Origin: Eleginops maclovinus
Taxonomy: Eukaryota > Chordata > Actinopteri > Perciformes > Eleginopidae
Assembly: GCF_036324505.1 (NCBI RefSeq)
Contig: NC_086370.1
Coordinates: forward strand, 14,100,600-14,164,599
Length of the DNA stretch: 64,000 nt
Direction: 5' to 3'
Position 1 is the first letter of the stretch. Every line of letters begins with the position of its first letter. Under the pieces are notes generated by a model that was not told the origin of the DNA, made no database searches, and was given only the letters and a program-made list of their open reading frames with translations. A program made the position numbers and the translations under genes. Shown here in pieces: positions 41,319-63,307 of the stretch.

Positions 41319-43871
41319 ACTTCATGACATACTAAGCTGTCGTCTACTTCCTGCCTCCTTTTTGATTCTAAAACATGACTCTGCAGAATATGTGTTTATG
41401 AAAAGAGGCTTGAATTGCGAAAACAGTAACTGAAAGTATCCAGTAGCATTTTCACTCCACCTGCTCTGATACATATGATTCATTCTGTGGGTGAACATCT
41501 GATCTGTCATACTGGTTACTCAAGCACTCTGGGTTCTTGGTTTTCAGACACTTAAAAAGGCAGTTTGGAAACTAGAACTTTATTTAACAAGGTTTCCCCT
41601 AAAATCCCTAAGCTGCCCAAAGACAACCCTTTAAAGTGATTAGATTTTCAGTGACTAAATCCTTTGCAAACACTGCCCCTCCTGGGAACCGAGAAATCGC
41701 CTAACTATTTCAATAACAAAAATACATAAAAGTGTCCAGGGATTAATGACTAAATTCAAGCATATCAAAGTAGGTGGAGTAATCAGCTATGTCTGGAAAT
41801 GAAATGTACTCTTAACAAAAGTCTGATTTGATCATAGCTGACAAGTCCACCCAGAAAGAAAACAGCAGAGCTGTGAAGTGGTCGCTAGCTAGGATGAATC
41901 AGCTGCTGGGCAAACAGGAAAGGGAAACTTGAAAGCAGAGCACCTGGGTTCACAGAGTGTACTCACACACATTCAGCATCCTTTCATGCCCGTTGAGCAT
42001 ACTGTATTTCTATAAACACACTTGCAAGTGAACACATACTCTGAGCAAGTATAGTGGACTTCAAAGATTGTCACTACCATGGAAAAAGCTAAAACTATCT
42101 AATCACGGTGGCAGACACTAGATACTGTCTGGGCATTACTTTAAGAGAGTAGGATGTTCTAAGTCAGAACTTGTTAAATCTCGTGTGGATCATCCCAGAA
42201 AACCGGTTAACTCAAAGAAGAGGAATTAGAACAGGAGAAAGAATACAATACGAGGTAAAGAAAAAGTGAGGACACATGACCAAACTCTATTCATAAATGC
42301 TCAGCCAAGCAGTTCTCATTTTATCCTTACAGGTCCACTTCCTGTTTGCTGCATGTGTTTTTATTCAGGAGGCCCCCTTTGCCACTCCACCCTGACTTGA
42401 TGGGGACTACAGATGGCTCCACAATGGCGAGTGTGTGCACTCTCTGAATGACAGACCTGTCCATACAAGCTACAAGGACACCCCCCCCCTGTACACACAC
42501 ACAAACAACTAAAGGGCATAACAGGTATTGCCGTCATCTCTCTTGAAAGCAGTGTTCCATGGTTTATAACGCAGACAGACATGTCATAGGATTTGATCAC
42601 AAGAGTTTTGTGATCCAACTTCAGATTATTCAGCAGGAATGTCTGCTTAAAGCCGAATGGCTGCTTTGATAATAAAAACCATTGAACTTGTTTGGATTTG
42701 TGCTGCCTTCATGACGACATGCTTTTTTTTTCACGTTAGAGGTGATAAGCTTCTTCTGTTTAATGCAAGAACCTAAGAATGCTCATTAGTGTTGTCTTCC
42801 ACTTAAAATTGATTTGCACGTGTTGGTATGTGCTCATAGATCATTAACAGACCACCTGACACACAGGCGGTAACTTATCACCTGGGATTGTTAATATTTA
42901 CTGATAAGGAGATGCTTTCATGAATAATGAACACATTTGCATAATTGTCCCATCCTGTTAAGTGAAAAAACACATTATGAGACACATTCAATTTCCATGT
43001 CAGGCCCATTGAGAGAGTAAATGAATAGTCCCTGAGATATAATGACTTACAGAAGCAAAGAGAACGCTTACGAATTAGCACAATGCCTTTTCTTATAGGC
43101 TTGTAAAATGTTATCTACTTCTCTATGTGCTTTAGTGTCTTAGGAGTGTGTGATCCCTTGTGTGTGCCTTTGCTCGTGCACTACTCAACCCCCCACCAAC
43201 CCAATCCTCTCCTCTCCACTATGAGATTTATTGCAAAACAGCTCTGTGAGAGAGTACACATGCTCTGCCCAGTCTCCGTACTGCACCCTGACAATTACTG
43301 CTATATATACTGCTCCAAATGAGAGCCATGAACTGGCGTGATTATAGGGTGGAGCACAAGCAAAGAGGGAGAGGGGGGAAACGAAAAAAGTAAGGCAAGT
43401 TAAGAGAACAGGGGAGAGAGACAGAGAGAAGAAGGGAGACAGGCAATACAAGGGGAAGTGACTGAAGTCTGATCTAAATTGCATTGTTCACTTTTCATAA
43501 ATCATAGTGTTTATGGAACAGAAGGTTTTAGTCTGAATAGCTTCCTTTTTTTAAATGGTGAAGTGGGAGTGATGAGATTAAAGGGATAAGAAGTATGCAG
43601 GGAATGAGGAGCATCTTCTCAACTTTGAAGATTATGGCCTTGGTCTGCATACTTCTCCTTAATAAATTACAGAGGAGAACCTCCAGTGTCAGAAAACTGT
43701 ATATGGCAGAGTTACAGTTACATATAGTAAAGAAGTGCTGCCCTCTTCTGGAAATGAGGGAATCAAATAAAGTGAACAATGGTCCTTTTCTCATTTAAAA
43801 TGTTAAGATTGACATTTCTTTGGAGATACTTTTCATTTTTTGTTTAAAGGGATGACATATAAAAAGGACCA

Positions 43872-43955
43872 CAGGCTGGATACAAACCTGCATCCACCCC
43901 AGCATAGACTGAGCCCAAGTACATGGGCCGCTAGTGCTGAGCCATGCTGCTGCCC
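43872..43955 (-). mobile_element. Degenerate tRNA-derived SINE-like fragment
   Basis: On the minus strand an A-box-like TGGCTCAGCAC (about 43936-43946) is followed about 50 nt later by a B-box-like GGTTTGTATCC (about 43878-43888). This order and spacing resemble the promoter of tRNA-derived SINEs. Both boxes are imperfect and no tRNA fold is apparent, so it is a decayed copy rather than a tRNA gene. Confidence 0.35.
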
Positions 43956-46900
43956 AGATAACTTTCTGGTCCTCAGAGCAAACCAAGATAAGCGAACAAA
44001 TAGAGAAATACTTCTGTAAGCCAGGCAAGAAAGTTGACATAATAGAAGAGAATGCTTGACACGATCATCACGAGGTGAAGAATATTCCAGGGGCTATAAA
44101 CAGTCAGTCTTCATATCTCTCTTCTCTTCCATCCGTCTCTCACTGAGCTTGTCACTTGAGCTGAGTGACAGCCTGCTGTCAGTCACGGGGCTGCCCTGAC
44201 TGTGCGGTCACCTCCGCCCAGCTGTGACATCAGGCTGCCTTAAAAGGGGCATCTAAAGAAAGATTGATAACACAGGAACTGATGTCACAGCAAAAATCCC
44301 CACATATGATGTATTGAACGGCTGCATGTAATGGATGCAGGATGCTGCCGAGCACAGGCCTCTGTGATGAGCCATTCACTAAATAGATTAGTCTATCTAA
44401 TGAGGTCACGAGACTGTGAGAAAAGCTGTGAACTGGGAAGTGTTGAGTTGAGAATTGACAGTTCTTTCAAAGCCCCCTCCATGAGCAAAAACCATCCCTG
44501 TGGGGGGAAAAGCAGCGGGATCACATTACCCATGGACCCGTTTTCATCGTAGAGAAACCGACGCTCTGCCTCACTCCAGCGGCTCGCATAATTGGAAGCA
44601 TCTTGGCATGAAGATAGAGTCAAGGTGGCATATCAATGGGCGCGTACTCGAAGGGCATGCAGATAAGAAAAGGCTGCTTCTCTTAACAGGTTGTGTCCAT
44701 GATAGGGTCACTGGCCCTCCCTAAAAAGACAGTAGGCTGGGTATTGACTCACATACAAATAGCTAAAGCTGATCACTGGTGTGGAGCTTTGTTATACATT
44801 TCACTCCCAGTGGCACTCATCCCTAACGCCAACAAGAAACTGTTGTGTTACCAAGCCTTGTCTCATTAAGTATGCATGTATAGCAGCAAAGAAATCCTGC
44901 GGCTCAGGATGGAGGAACCCTGTGATGATATTTTGAAAATCACTTCTCATGAAAGGTAGTTAGCTCTAAAACGTTTTCTTTTTGTTGTTGCCTTACACCA
45001 ATGACAGCACTGTCCCATCCCTGCAGTGGGACAAAGGTACGTCCAGATTTAACAGGGTTGGACAACACTTGGATTCTTTGGAGACAAAATCGTGCAGAAA
45101 AGGCAAAGATATATTCACAGCCACACAATGCAAATAAAAAGCATTTCATTAGACCCTCCCTATCATTTGTTTATATGTTTGTTGACAGGATAAAAATAAA
45201 TAAGTTGAGACTTCACTGATGTTAGCACTTTTAAATCATCATGGTTATCAAAAATTCAGAGGAAATGTGAGTATACAACAAGCAAATATTAGATAAAGAC
45301 AACGTGATGTAGTGCTAACTATGAGAATATATTTTCTAACTTTTTGCAAATATATGCAAAATCTTATTCAGTATTCGAAAGGTGTTTGTCCCACTGTGTT
45401 GCATTATGTCAGACAAAACTTATCAGAGCAACATTTTCAATGCCTCATTTTGTGAATTACAAATGTTGTAAAAGGAGATGAATACATTTGACCAGCTGTA
45501 AGCTATACATCAATTTGCACCTGTGCAGTACTTCTCATACGGCTGTAATAGAAATTGTCCGATGCTTTTTTCCCCCATACTAGTTCTGTCTCAGCTAAGC
45601 ATCCTCCATTACCCCTATGTTTCCCGACCTGCAACAGTATCCACTCTGCTCTTTGCCTCTCCAGAAGTGGGACTCCTCCACCTCTGCACAAATAAAACTG
45701 TGTGCCAAGCCGCATTAACTCTGCATCCTTATCGCCTTTCTGACTTGAGACATTTTATGAGCGGGAGCCTTCAGCCCCTCTCAGTCTGCAACAGCAAGAA
45801 GGGGCATGCTTTATGCACTGCTGCGTCACCACTGTTTACTATATACCATTATCATCTCACTGCATGTACACTATGAAAGGTCAAATTTTTGACTTCAATT
45901 CATCACCTCATTATGTGATGTATCTATAATGTAGCCTCACAGCTGATCCAGAGCTGGGTGTAGGTGAAATTCAGCAAAGTTGTGGTGAGGTTGCACATAA
46001 ACACAGCTATGTGTACACTCGTAGTTGAAGTATAAGACCTGCTGTGGCCGTGCTGCCGGCGTAAACCAGCTCTCTGGGCTCTCTCTAAAAGTTTCTGCCT
46101 ACACAAACACTGACCGCACCGGCCCTTGCTGTCTCTGAAATAGGTGTTTATTCTTACTGAGGAGAAATAGAGTACCGGGAATGCTTGCATATTCCACAAA
46201 TATCTTGTAAAAAGTGTTGAATAATGTGAAAGTTTCTCATTTAAATTCCTAAAACCAGTGGCATGTTTTGTATTGGTCAACATGCTCCACCGGGACACAT
46301 TCATTTTATGCTCCTGCAATTTAAATGTACGCTCTGATAATATTTGCGTTTCAGTATGCATCAACTGTTGCCTGAATCAACTTTTTTTTCAATTTCAGCA
46401 ACATTGCTCCGGCTTGCATTTGAATACAGCATTAGTATATGCAAAACTTCATAATCATGCTGTGGCTTTGGCCCCTTGTGGTTTCTACAGCAGTGACTTA
46501 ATTCTGCTCCACTAATCATAATAATTATAGATATTACAGTATCCTTGGTAATTACTGTAGCGCACTGGCTCCTATCTTTAATGGATGCTTAAACAAACAG
46601 ATTTCAGATAAGTTTGGGAAGAAAACTAATCTATGGCCTCTGAGGGGAGATCAATCAGGTGAAGGGGTTGGGGTTGGGAGGGTGTAACAGGGTGGGGTTC
46701 GGTAATTAATACAGAATGCAGTAAGAGATGGAACCTGGCTCTTGCTTCTTTTTTTTTTTTCAATTTGCGTCCCTTTCATCCCTACATCCCTCCTTCTCTC
46801 CGTGCCTTTGCCACATTATTTATCTCTGCTGTCAGACCATTGTTGTGATTATGGATGTCATGCAGCCGTAAAGCGCTCCACGATCAATAGGCCTGAAATT

Positions 46901-49900
46901 AAACCAAAAAATGAATTTCCGCAGTGTCGGCCCCATGCACTCCTGAGCAGGAATTACCTTGCAGGAGAATGGCTGATTATCCCACTGAGGAGACAGCTAT
47001 AGAAACACAGGGGGAGGGATGGGGCCCGGCTGCGGCTGGCAGCATTGGCACTCAGTGTGAGAACAGTTTTACTGGTAAAAAAAAAACATGCCACAGAACA
47101 TGGTCATATATGTTGAAACATTATCTAACCAAGGCCTCAAACCATGTTTAAATTTGCCAAACATTACAATTCCCATACTGGGATAAGATGACCTCATATG
47201 ACCATGGATCTCATACTGGAGCCAATACCCCATTTTGCAGAACATTGAAAGTTGTATTTAAAATGAAGTGTGTGTAATGTAACGGGTCAGGGAATTTCTA
47301 CATGAGACTAAGGAGAGCATATAGTCGTGTCTTACAGCCAGAGATCAATACATCATTAAACATGATGAGATGAAAAAGTGCTCATTACTCCTCACATGAG
47401 GTTAAAAGAGAAGCCTGCAGACTGGGCGACTTTGGTCAAATGGCAAGACCTTCGCCTAACTATAGGTGGAAGGGTGTTGTAGAAAAGAGAAAGAAAGGTG
47501 CAGTAAAAATCTGCAACCCCTATTCTGTAAAGTTATGTTATGGTCTGTTAAAAGCCAGGTTGCTTGACAGTTGCAGTCTTTTTTGGGAAGGCAACAAGCA
47601 CACTATAAAACCTACAGCACTCTTTGTTTTGGGGACTGTCACTGTACCCACTTTCACTATGCTATCTGTCTTGTCTACCAAGCACTTGCTATTAATCCGT
47701 AGATACTGACATGGAGATAGAAGACAGGGGATGTCAGGAGAAAGGTTTCCATGCTTTTAAAAATACCTTGTGTAGTTCTCTTTAACTCGCCTGTCTTCAA
47801 GCATCTTCGCTTCTGCATCCCTCTACCGGAGATGGACGCATCCTTTTGTTTGTCACTTGTTTTCGTTGTCCTTCATTTAGTATCGATTTGCTATTAATGC
47901 CAGCGCATCACGGAGGGAGGGAGACAGGGGTTGAGTTGGCTCCAGCTGCTTGACAGGCTTCTTCATCTCCAAACAGGAAGTTTAGTTTACATCAGCCGTG
48001 GGGCGGGAACTGTCATCAGGGGTCTTCAGGGCTAATGGGCTGGATTTATGCTGTCCTCTCCTCCTCTCAGTGCGGACCAAGTTGAAAGAAGCTTAGGTCA
48101 CTGATCTTAAGCCCTTTTCATTGTTTTCTTCCATAGGTTATCATTAAGGTTTGGAGACAGAAAGCTGATACAATATGCTCCAGACAAATGTAAAAACCAT
48201 TGTTTGTGCCTATGTTAAGCTGTGATATTGGGTCTTAAATCTGTTACGGGTATGACTTAAATATATTTATATAACATGGTCAAGTCACCTTAAGTCATTT
48301 CTTTGCCTTTATCTAACTTGACACATCAAGACACATTTCATTCATCACTTCTCCAAGAAGCCTGGTGCTGGGCAATAACCACAGTTTGGTTATCAAATCA
48401 ATTTGACAAATCCTAGGAGAATTGTAAAACAGTCTTAGAGCAAATAGTGGCCTGACACTCTGCATTAGTGGAAACGATGTGACTCCGGACTGACATCTAA
48501 CCATGGAGCTCGTGTGGCAGTTTAGAAAGAAAACATCATATTCTGTCACTCATGACTTTGTGGTAGGATGTGAATAAAGGTTAGCACGTTGATCACATAG
48601 GACAACCATACCTGGAAGCAAAGCCCTGGTCTCACAGTTAAAATGAAAGAATACAAAAGTGAAAAGAAAAATGTACTTATTAATTCCTTCTGTGTAAATG
48701 AGTTAAATCGACTGTTATGACTAAAAAGTATTTATTTTTAATATTTCATGAGGTTGGCTGTATGATTATTAACCATTGCTTTCTACTCCTGTTATTTCCT
48801 CCTCTCTCCGTCTCTCTCTCTCATCCCTGTGATCATCGCAGTGACCGAACTCATTCTCAACTATTTATTTGCTTTATTTCTTGAGATCAGCTATAAAGAA
48901 CAAACACTATTAAGCCAGCCAATCAATAAGGGAACATCAGCGCTCTTATACCCCCCCACCCCCCTCCGCAAAATAGATTTATATCTTCTGCCTGAGCAAC
49001 ATAAATCATATATTCATACATTAAATTAAAAATGTGATTGATAGCAACGCAGAGTGTGTACAAAACCTCATGATGTAAAAAAACAAATATTAGTTGGTGA
49101 CTGGGAAGGGTGATGAGAAAACAAATATTGTTTTTCAAGTGTAATTCTTCACAGTCTTGTGAGGATGTCCAAGTTAAGGAGATGAGATGTGGAAAAGGGA
49201 AAAACTGACACTTGAATCTGCAGCTAAAGAAGCAGATAATGTAAATAATCATCAGCATTGAAACTCGAATACAACTCAGTGTTAATTAACAGTTGTTCTC
49301 AATAGAAATATTAACTGTAAGAATGGCTTGAAGGCTAACTTGAGGTCCAAGAGACATATATCTTGATTTTTTAGGAGCTAGTCTTATTCCAGCCTCTATC
49401 TTCTGCACGTCTTTCTGCAAGGCATGAGGAGAAACAGGTTCATTCACAAAGTGACACTTAATGGGAGATGTACCGATTGTGTCATGCTTTACAGGGCCCA
49501 GTGGTTGTAGGAGCATTCCAGGGGAGAGAAGCAGAAAAATATGGCAGCATCCATCAGAGGCTGGGCCAGAGAGAAAAAGGTGCATGAGCAGAGAGGAGAC
49601 GATGGCTTGGGGTTGGGGGGCTGCCAAGGACATTTAAGAGAGCTGTCAGGGGAGGCTGATCTATGAAGGACCCTGTTGGCTAAACCTATATCCATGGAAA
49701 GTGAATAAGTGCAGTCACAACGCATGCTGTAACACATGCGCTCACACCCCAGAGGGCGAGTATAGTAGAGTAGTCTCTGCACACAGGTTCAGAGATCAGA
49801 AATGGAGATCATCCACACAGAAAATCTAATGTTTCCAAATGTGTGTTTGGAGCATGAGCATATAAAAAAACAGCAGTAGGGGGAAAAGAGATAAACCGTT

Positions 49901-51600
49901 CAACTGCAAGAAAAATGTTTTGCTGAATAGTATATGTAATAAATTGATGCAGTTTAATTTTAAGTTATTTACATCATTATTGTGGAATTATGCATGGCTC
50001 CAAATTAAACCACCTGATAACATACCTCGATTCAGAATACTGCACATCTATTTTTCGGATGCACAAATATAGGGTTATTGATTCTAAGTAATCTACAACA
50101 TAACTTACAAAACTGGGTTTTCAGACATTCATGACTACAACAAAACCCCTAAATTACTAAAAACTCATAACTATAACCGTAAAAGAGGTCCCTGTTGGCT
50201 GCTTTTGAGACTGAGTAGACTTAACTTGAGATTTAATACAAACGAAAATGGGATTCACTTTCAACTTCTCTCACAGAAAATTGCTCACACTATCTTTTTC
50301 CCTCACAATATTTTTCAAACTGCCAACCTCAAATAGCTAGAGAGAGGCAAAGCCATTTTAAATAAATGCTCACTGTGAGGATTTTGGTTACATTTAATGG
50401 GGCACTTCAACAATTTCACATTTTACACAGATACAGGACTCTATAATGAAAGAGATTTGGTAGAAATGTACTCCATTTTGCCAAAGAGCCTATAACAGAT
50501 TACTATTCCGAGCTGCTTATTATATGTAGAGTTTTACATGTATTTTTGAATTGATGAGATATAATTCTGGATCCAGCCCGTCCATGAAGCGGACTCTTCC
50601 TCAGCTGTATCTGAGGTGTGTGTCTGTGGAGCCGGCCGCCTGTTAGCCTGAGGAGTGAACGCCAGGAGACCCTGCCAGAGGAGACGTGGCATAGGGACCA
50701 TTACTAAAGCTTAATGATATGAGAAGTGTTCTGCTATCCACCTCAGAGGGGATTCATCATGATGCTGTAGCACTATACATCTTTCAACAGCCCTTTAAGA
50801 GGAAAGGGGACATTTTTTCATGCTGTAGTAAAAACCCCCTCCCTTGGCCATTCTTCCCTTGAGCTTTCTTCATTCCTCATCTTCACTTTAAGGCGCTCTA
50901 TTTTAAGATCATTGCTTCTAAGGAGGGAGGCGTGGCACGACCTTGGCGACGGGTGAGGGTGAAATAGGGAGGTGAGAAGCACTGGGAGAGTCTCAAACCA
51001 CAACATCATGTCTGGGATTTGTCCCAGTGTGCCTCGGGGGAAGGAAAACAATATTCTCGCAGCCTCAAAGTCACACTATGCACTGTCACTGGCTTCAGCT
51101 GAGTGCTGATAGATGCCTCTTTGTCCTCTCATAAATAAAATCACTTGGATCTCTGCTCTACGAGACTGTAGATCAGGGTGTAAATAGCTAAAGGTATGCG
51201 CTGCAGTACGTCAAGCCCCGAGGATTTTCTCTTTCTCTTACATTTTGTGACCGCGTGAGAAAACTCTGCGACGCAAATCGCAACACAAGCGCAATCAAAG
51301 TAGGTAGCCTAAGAGCGGTGTTGAATTTAGGTCTTTAACATCATTTTATAGCCCGGAGCCAATATGCTGTAATCACAGCATGGAGACATTTCTGTTGTAG
51401 TATTTGCATTGTTTGAGTCACAGCCACCTGCCTGTGGATTTACACCAGTAGATCACAGACAATAACAGTAAAGACAGAAGTGCACTGGTTTATGACTTCA
51501 GCACTTTCAGTTTGAAGTCTTCCAGCACCAGTGAGTTTAAATTATGGTGGGAGACGTCCTTGGGATGTGAACATCTCATTTCACCAAGCTGTGTGTAACC

Positions 51601-51722
<122 letters not shown>

Positions 51723-51849
51723 CAACTCTCTCACACACAACTCATTTCATTGGGGTCTCAGGGAGGCTGTACTCAGTGGAGCATGACATAAGAATTATAC
51801 ATCTGGCAGCAGTAAACCTGCAAACTCTCTCTCTCACACAAATGCATGT

Positions 51850-51986
<137 letters not shown>

Positions 51987-52739
51987 GACTGCTATCAGAC
52001 AGAACACCCAACTTTGATGAAGAACAAAGAATTATTTATTATTTTGAGGATCATTGCTATTTATGGTTGTAGCTCTTCTCCATGCAAATGTGATGCAGTT
52101 GTATTCCTTTGACATGTAAAGAGCTGACACTGCTCTCTGGTTCTTTTTAGATAACATAAAAAAAGTTTCAAAGTAAGTGTGCATTTAATTACGTTCACTA
52201 TTTGGTCGGATTAATGATTAAAAGGCCAACAAGTTTTTTTTTTACTATATTAAAAAGCATGTTAATTTTTTTTAATTGAAGATGTTGTTTTTTTTGAGTA
52301 TGCACATTTATTTAGGTTATTATTGAAAATGCTGTGCTGTCCAATGCTTTGTTTACAGGTTGCAGTGATTTTAGAGTGGGAGGGGCCAGAGTTCAACAAA
52401 AAATGAGTGCATAGACCATGCGTGACCAGCAGACTATCATTAATGATATAACAACCCAGGTTGCAAAACATTTTCATGTCAGTGACTCACTAAAACAATG
52501 GTTTACATCACATGACTGCTTATGCCTCAAGATCTTACCCCGGAAAATTACCTTTTTACGGCATAACTGAAGAACATGTTTTCCTACACCTGATGTCTAT
52601 TGCTCAAATCGTTTTCATGCCAGATTTATTTTAATTAATGATATATCAATTTAAAAAAGGAATGGGAAAAAAGGAATAATCAACTTTTAAGCATTGTTAA
52701 ATTGTATCTGATTTTTGGTAAGTTAAACTAATTATTTCT

Positions 52740-53114
52740 GAACTCCGTCAGATGGATGGAGGCAGAGCATCCCAGCTGAACCAGGAGGCTCCGCATCCCC
52801 ATCCCAGCTGCGCCCCTCTGACGGACCATAATGAGCACCTGGGGACACGCCCACCCCCTGCTTCCCAGCGATGCTATTGGCTACGGGCTTAAATATTTCG
52901 AAGGCTGTCCCGCGATTGGCTCAAATATCACACAAGTGATTTCATAAAGCAAATCTTTTGGAAGTTGTGTAAAGGGAATAAGTGGGAAAAACCCTTGAGA
53001 TAACTGCAGCATCAACTGCACAATTAGCTGTCTGTATCTCCTTTTCTCTCTCTCTTCTCCCCTGGCTGTCAATCGCTGGAGGATTTGTCGGAGTTTCCGA
53101 GCGCCTCTGCGTCT
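52740..53114 (+). promoter_or_regulatory. crtac1: Candidate crtac1 promoter and non-coding first exon
   Basis: GC/CpG-richer island in AT-rich surroundings. It has two inverted CCAAT boxes (ctATTGGct ~52874 and cgATTGGct ~52915) and a TATA-like ttaaatattt at ~52889. A GTGAGT donor begins at 53115. The first crtac1 coding exon has an acceptor (ccccgttag) only 6 nt before its ATG, so an upstream untranslated exon is required; this is the best candidate, 3.2 kb away. The link is inferred. Confidence 0.35.
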
Positions 53115-53455
53115 GTGAGTACCTGACTTTTGCTGCTACTGAAGCTGGTGCCTTCCTTCAGACTGTAGCCTCCGCTGGGATGTGCTGCAGGGAGGGATGA
53201 TAGAAAGTTAATCTCCGTCCCGATTTGACTTTTTGCTCAGAGGATATCGTAACTCCAGATTAGGACGCTTTTTCAGTAAGAAACCTCGAAATGTAATCGA
53301 ATACTCCTTTATCATCACGTGCAGAAACTGCCACAGATTATGTACTGCTTTCACTCAGAGCGGATCCCTTAAAAAAAAGTGCCGATGAGCAGTGTAACAC
53401 AAAAGACAACCGGAGGTTTTATGTTTATTATTTTTGTATATATACCGGATTAAAA

Positions 53456-53483
53456 GGGGGGGGGGGGGGTGGGGGGGGGGGGG
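53456..53483 (+). repeat. Poly-G block (G14-T-G13)
   Basis: Fourteen G, one T, thirteen G, about 340 nt downstream of the candidate crtac1 first-exon donor. Such runs can form G-quadruplexes and are also prone to sequencing length error. Confidence 0.85.
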
Positions 53484-53964
53484 ACGTGTTGACATGTTGG
53501 AACATTTATTCTGTTTTCTATTTTTATAAATCAGTTATTTGATGTTGAACCTATATTAATTTAAGGTGTTGTGCATGTAATATAATTAAATTGGTTGAGA
53601 ATACAAAATAGTTCAAATAGATTATGCATTTCCACATTCAAAAAGGATTTATAACAATGCATCATATTGGTGATACATTCAATAGTCTGACTTTTATAAA
53701 AATGCCTATAACTATTGTATACAAAAATAGTTTTTCATCATGTTCATAACATTTTAAAAGTTTGAAACAAAGTGGGTTTGTGATGCAGTAGATGAGCTGA
53801 ATTATAGTGTGTTGTTGCACAGTGTGTATTTGCTGGAATGAGGTGTGTTACTGTCTGATATCCTTTGTGGTAAATGAGAGATAAATTGGAGCTTTACACT
53901 AATGGCAATTGTTGATTGCTCAGAGTGAGTGTTAAGTGTAATTCACTGGGACTGGTACAAAACT

Positions 53965-54108
<144 letters not shown>

Positions 54109-56326
54109 CTGCAGTGAAGGTGTCCTTCACAGAGAAGAGCCTTTGGAAGTGTGTTTTTAAAACTGAAGATGTTGCTGGCTCTTTGTCGCAGTGTTATCAG
54201 GATCAGAGCTCGGGCTTGAACGCTCCAGAAAGCACATGCTGATGGTGCACGCTGTGATAATGGCCTCTTAATGCCAACATAAATAACTCAATCGAAAACA
54301 TTTCTCTGCATCAAACAACATTTTTTTCCCCCAATGCTATTTCATGGCTGTTTTACTACAAATTACTTTATTTGATGCTTCCTGTTCTTATAGTGGGACA
54401 GGTTGTTGTTAACCCTGCAGATGTTACATTATAAAACTCCAATCATTGTTTTATGAATTGACGCTCATAGAAAAGTCACATTGCAACTTTATTGGCAACT
54501 CAAGTATACAGTCTTGGTTTTTACTGCGGTGAATGGGGCAAAGCAACTGTTTGTCCTTGACTGGCCAATGTAGTACCTTGCCATTTTATCAGGCCGGTCC
54601 CCTATGGTTTCAATCTGCGTTTTCTACATCCCTCTAATAAGTATTTCGGAATTTTTGGAATACTTGACTTATTATGCAATTTCAGATTGAACTAAATGAT
54701 ACTGCAGTACAATCATCATAAAGTGTCTTATTATATATCTGTTTGTTTAAAGTTCAGCTGCCTACCTGTAAGTGTATTATTTTAAAATATTACCTTGTCC
54801 TGTAAATGTCTATTATAAAAGGACTCTCCAAGTGCTTCTTCTCAAGAGAAAGAGTGTACCTATTCCCCACACACTTTTCATTTTACTTTTAAAATGTTCT
54901 TTCCCTCCGCTTTAAATTCATAGCTTGCTGCCACTATCTAACATGGAGTATATGAGGAAGTCTCTAAAGCTGCTTTCTGTAGTCTGGAACGGCTCAGCCC
55001 ATTTGTCATTACATCCTGCTCTAATGGGGAAAAACTGCCTCATCTAGAGCTCCCGGTGTTGTTAATTAACCCTTGTTGCTAACAGCCACAGTCTACATCG
55101 CTACCAGCTTTCCAGCCAGCGTTATCACTGTACTGCCTGCCAGCAGAGCTAGCATTAGCCCGGGCCATATTTCTGCAGGTGTCAGCGAAGGTGCTTCCTC
55201 TCCCTGCCGACGTGCCTTTGAGAGTATAACTCAAACGGCAATGCGTTTTTTATCTTAAATTGAATTGTTGAGCGAGATGTTAAAGAGCCATACATCACCT
55301 GGACACATGGAGAAAAAAAGGGAGACTCTGAAGCAGTATGCACGCAGAGATGGGAATGGCCCAATGACATTACAGATTGAATGAGCACTATGAATAGGGC
55401 TGCCTCCATAAATCCACAGACAGAGCAAATCAAGTTGTCAGCTTGTAAATGCCATTCAGTGTGTGAGTGTGTGTGTGTGTGTGTGTGTTTAGTCTTGCTG
55501 CTGTTGATGATGAGCGTTTTATTTAAGCCTTAATGAGGTGACCTTTCTCTTTCCTTTCTCCCCTCAGTGCGGTTTCTTCTTCTCTCTTTTCAGTTTACAG
55601 AAAGCCCACTACTACCTGCCTTCGGAGGTCGATCGGATCGATTCCTCTATGTTCACCTTTTATCTACTGGCCACTAAAAGGACACTTTTACATCAGAAAG
55701 CCTTTTATCCCCCCGAAAAAGATTCCCTAACGCAGCGTTGGTCACTGTCTCTGAGGAAACAGCACCTCAGGTCTGTTATATCAGGTCATATTGGTTTCCT
55801 CTGTGTTCACTTGGCCTTTGGCTAATGCCCTGCTCCATGTATGGATTTCCTGTCCTGTAATTCCTCAGCCCGTCTGCCAGTGATGGGTTGTTCAGATCTA
55901 ACCCTGCAGAACACTGCTGATTGCGGTGGTATATCTTCATCTTTATGTCTGAGTATAGGAGCAAGCTCTGGCAACGATCCGTCGATGTTTGCCTCGCGAT
56001 GGATCTGGAGAATAGGCAACAAGGGCATGTGCTGCAGTTTGCAAGTGTATGACTTACAGTTTTTATTTGATTCTCATTTGCCTCAACCCAGACAAAAGTG
56101 TGCCGTGTGTGGGAATTTCCTTGATAGAAAATGTGAAGTTCATGCGGGTGCATGTTTTTCTACAGTGTACAGCAGCAGTGTTCTACCTTTTATTTGAGAC
56201 ACATTATTTCTTCACTTTTGCTTTTTGAAAATACATTTGAGTATAAGTGGCAGAGGTGTTTTAAGCAGCATGATGGATGGCTTTTTACATTTCTGTTGCA
56301 AACACTTTTTTCCCCGTTAGGTGAGG

Positions 56327-63307
<6,981 letters not shown>

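Noticed and set aside
47440..47709. 89-codon open frame in the loxl4-crtac1 interval
   Set aside because: No recognised motif, no splice or promoter context; expected by chance in 11 kb of AT-rich DNA.
55541..55825. Strong acceptor-like site and 95-codon open frame upstream of crtac1
   Set aside because: Pyrimidine-rich and AG-terminated, but the following sequence has no family similarity. It might be an untranslated exon, but nothing supports it.
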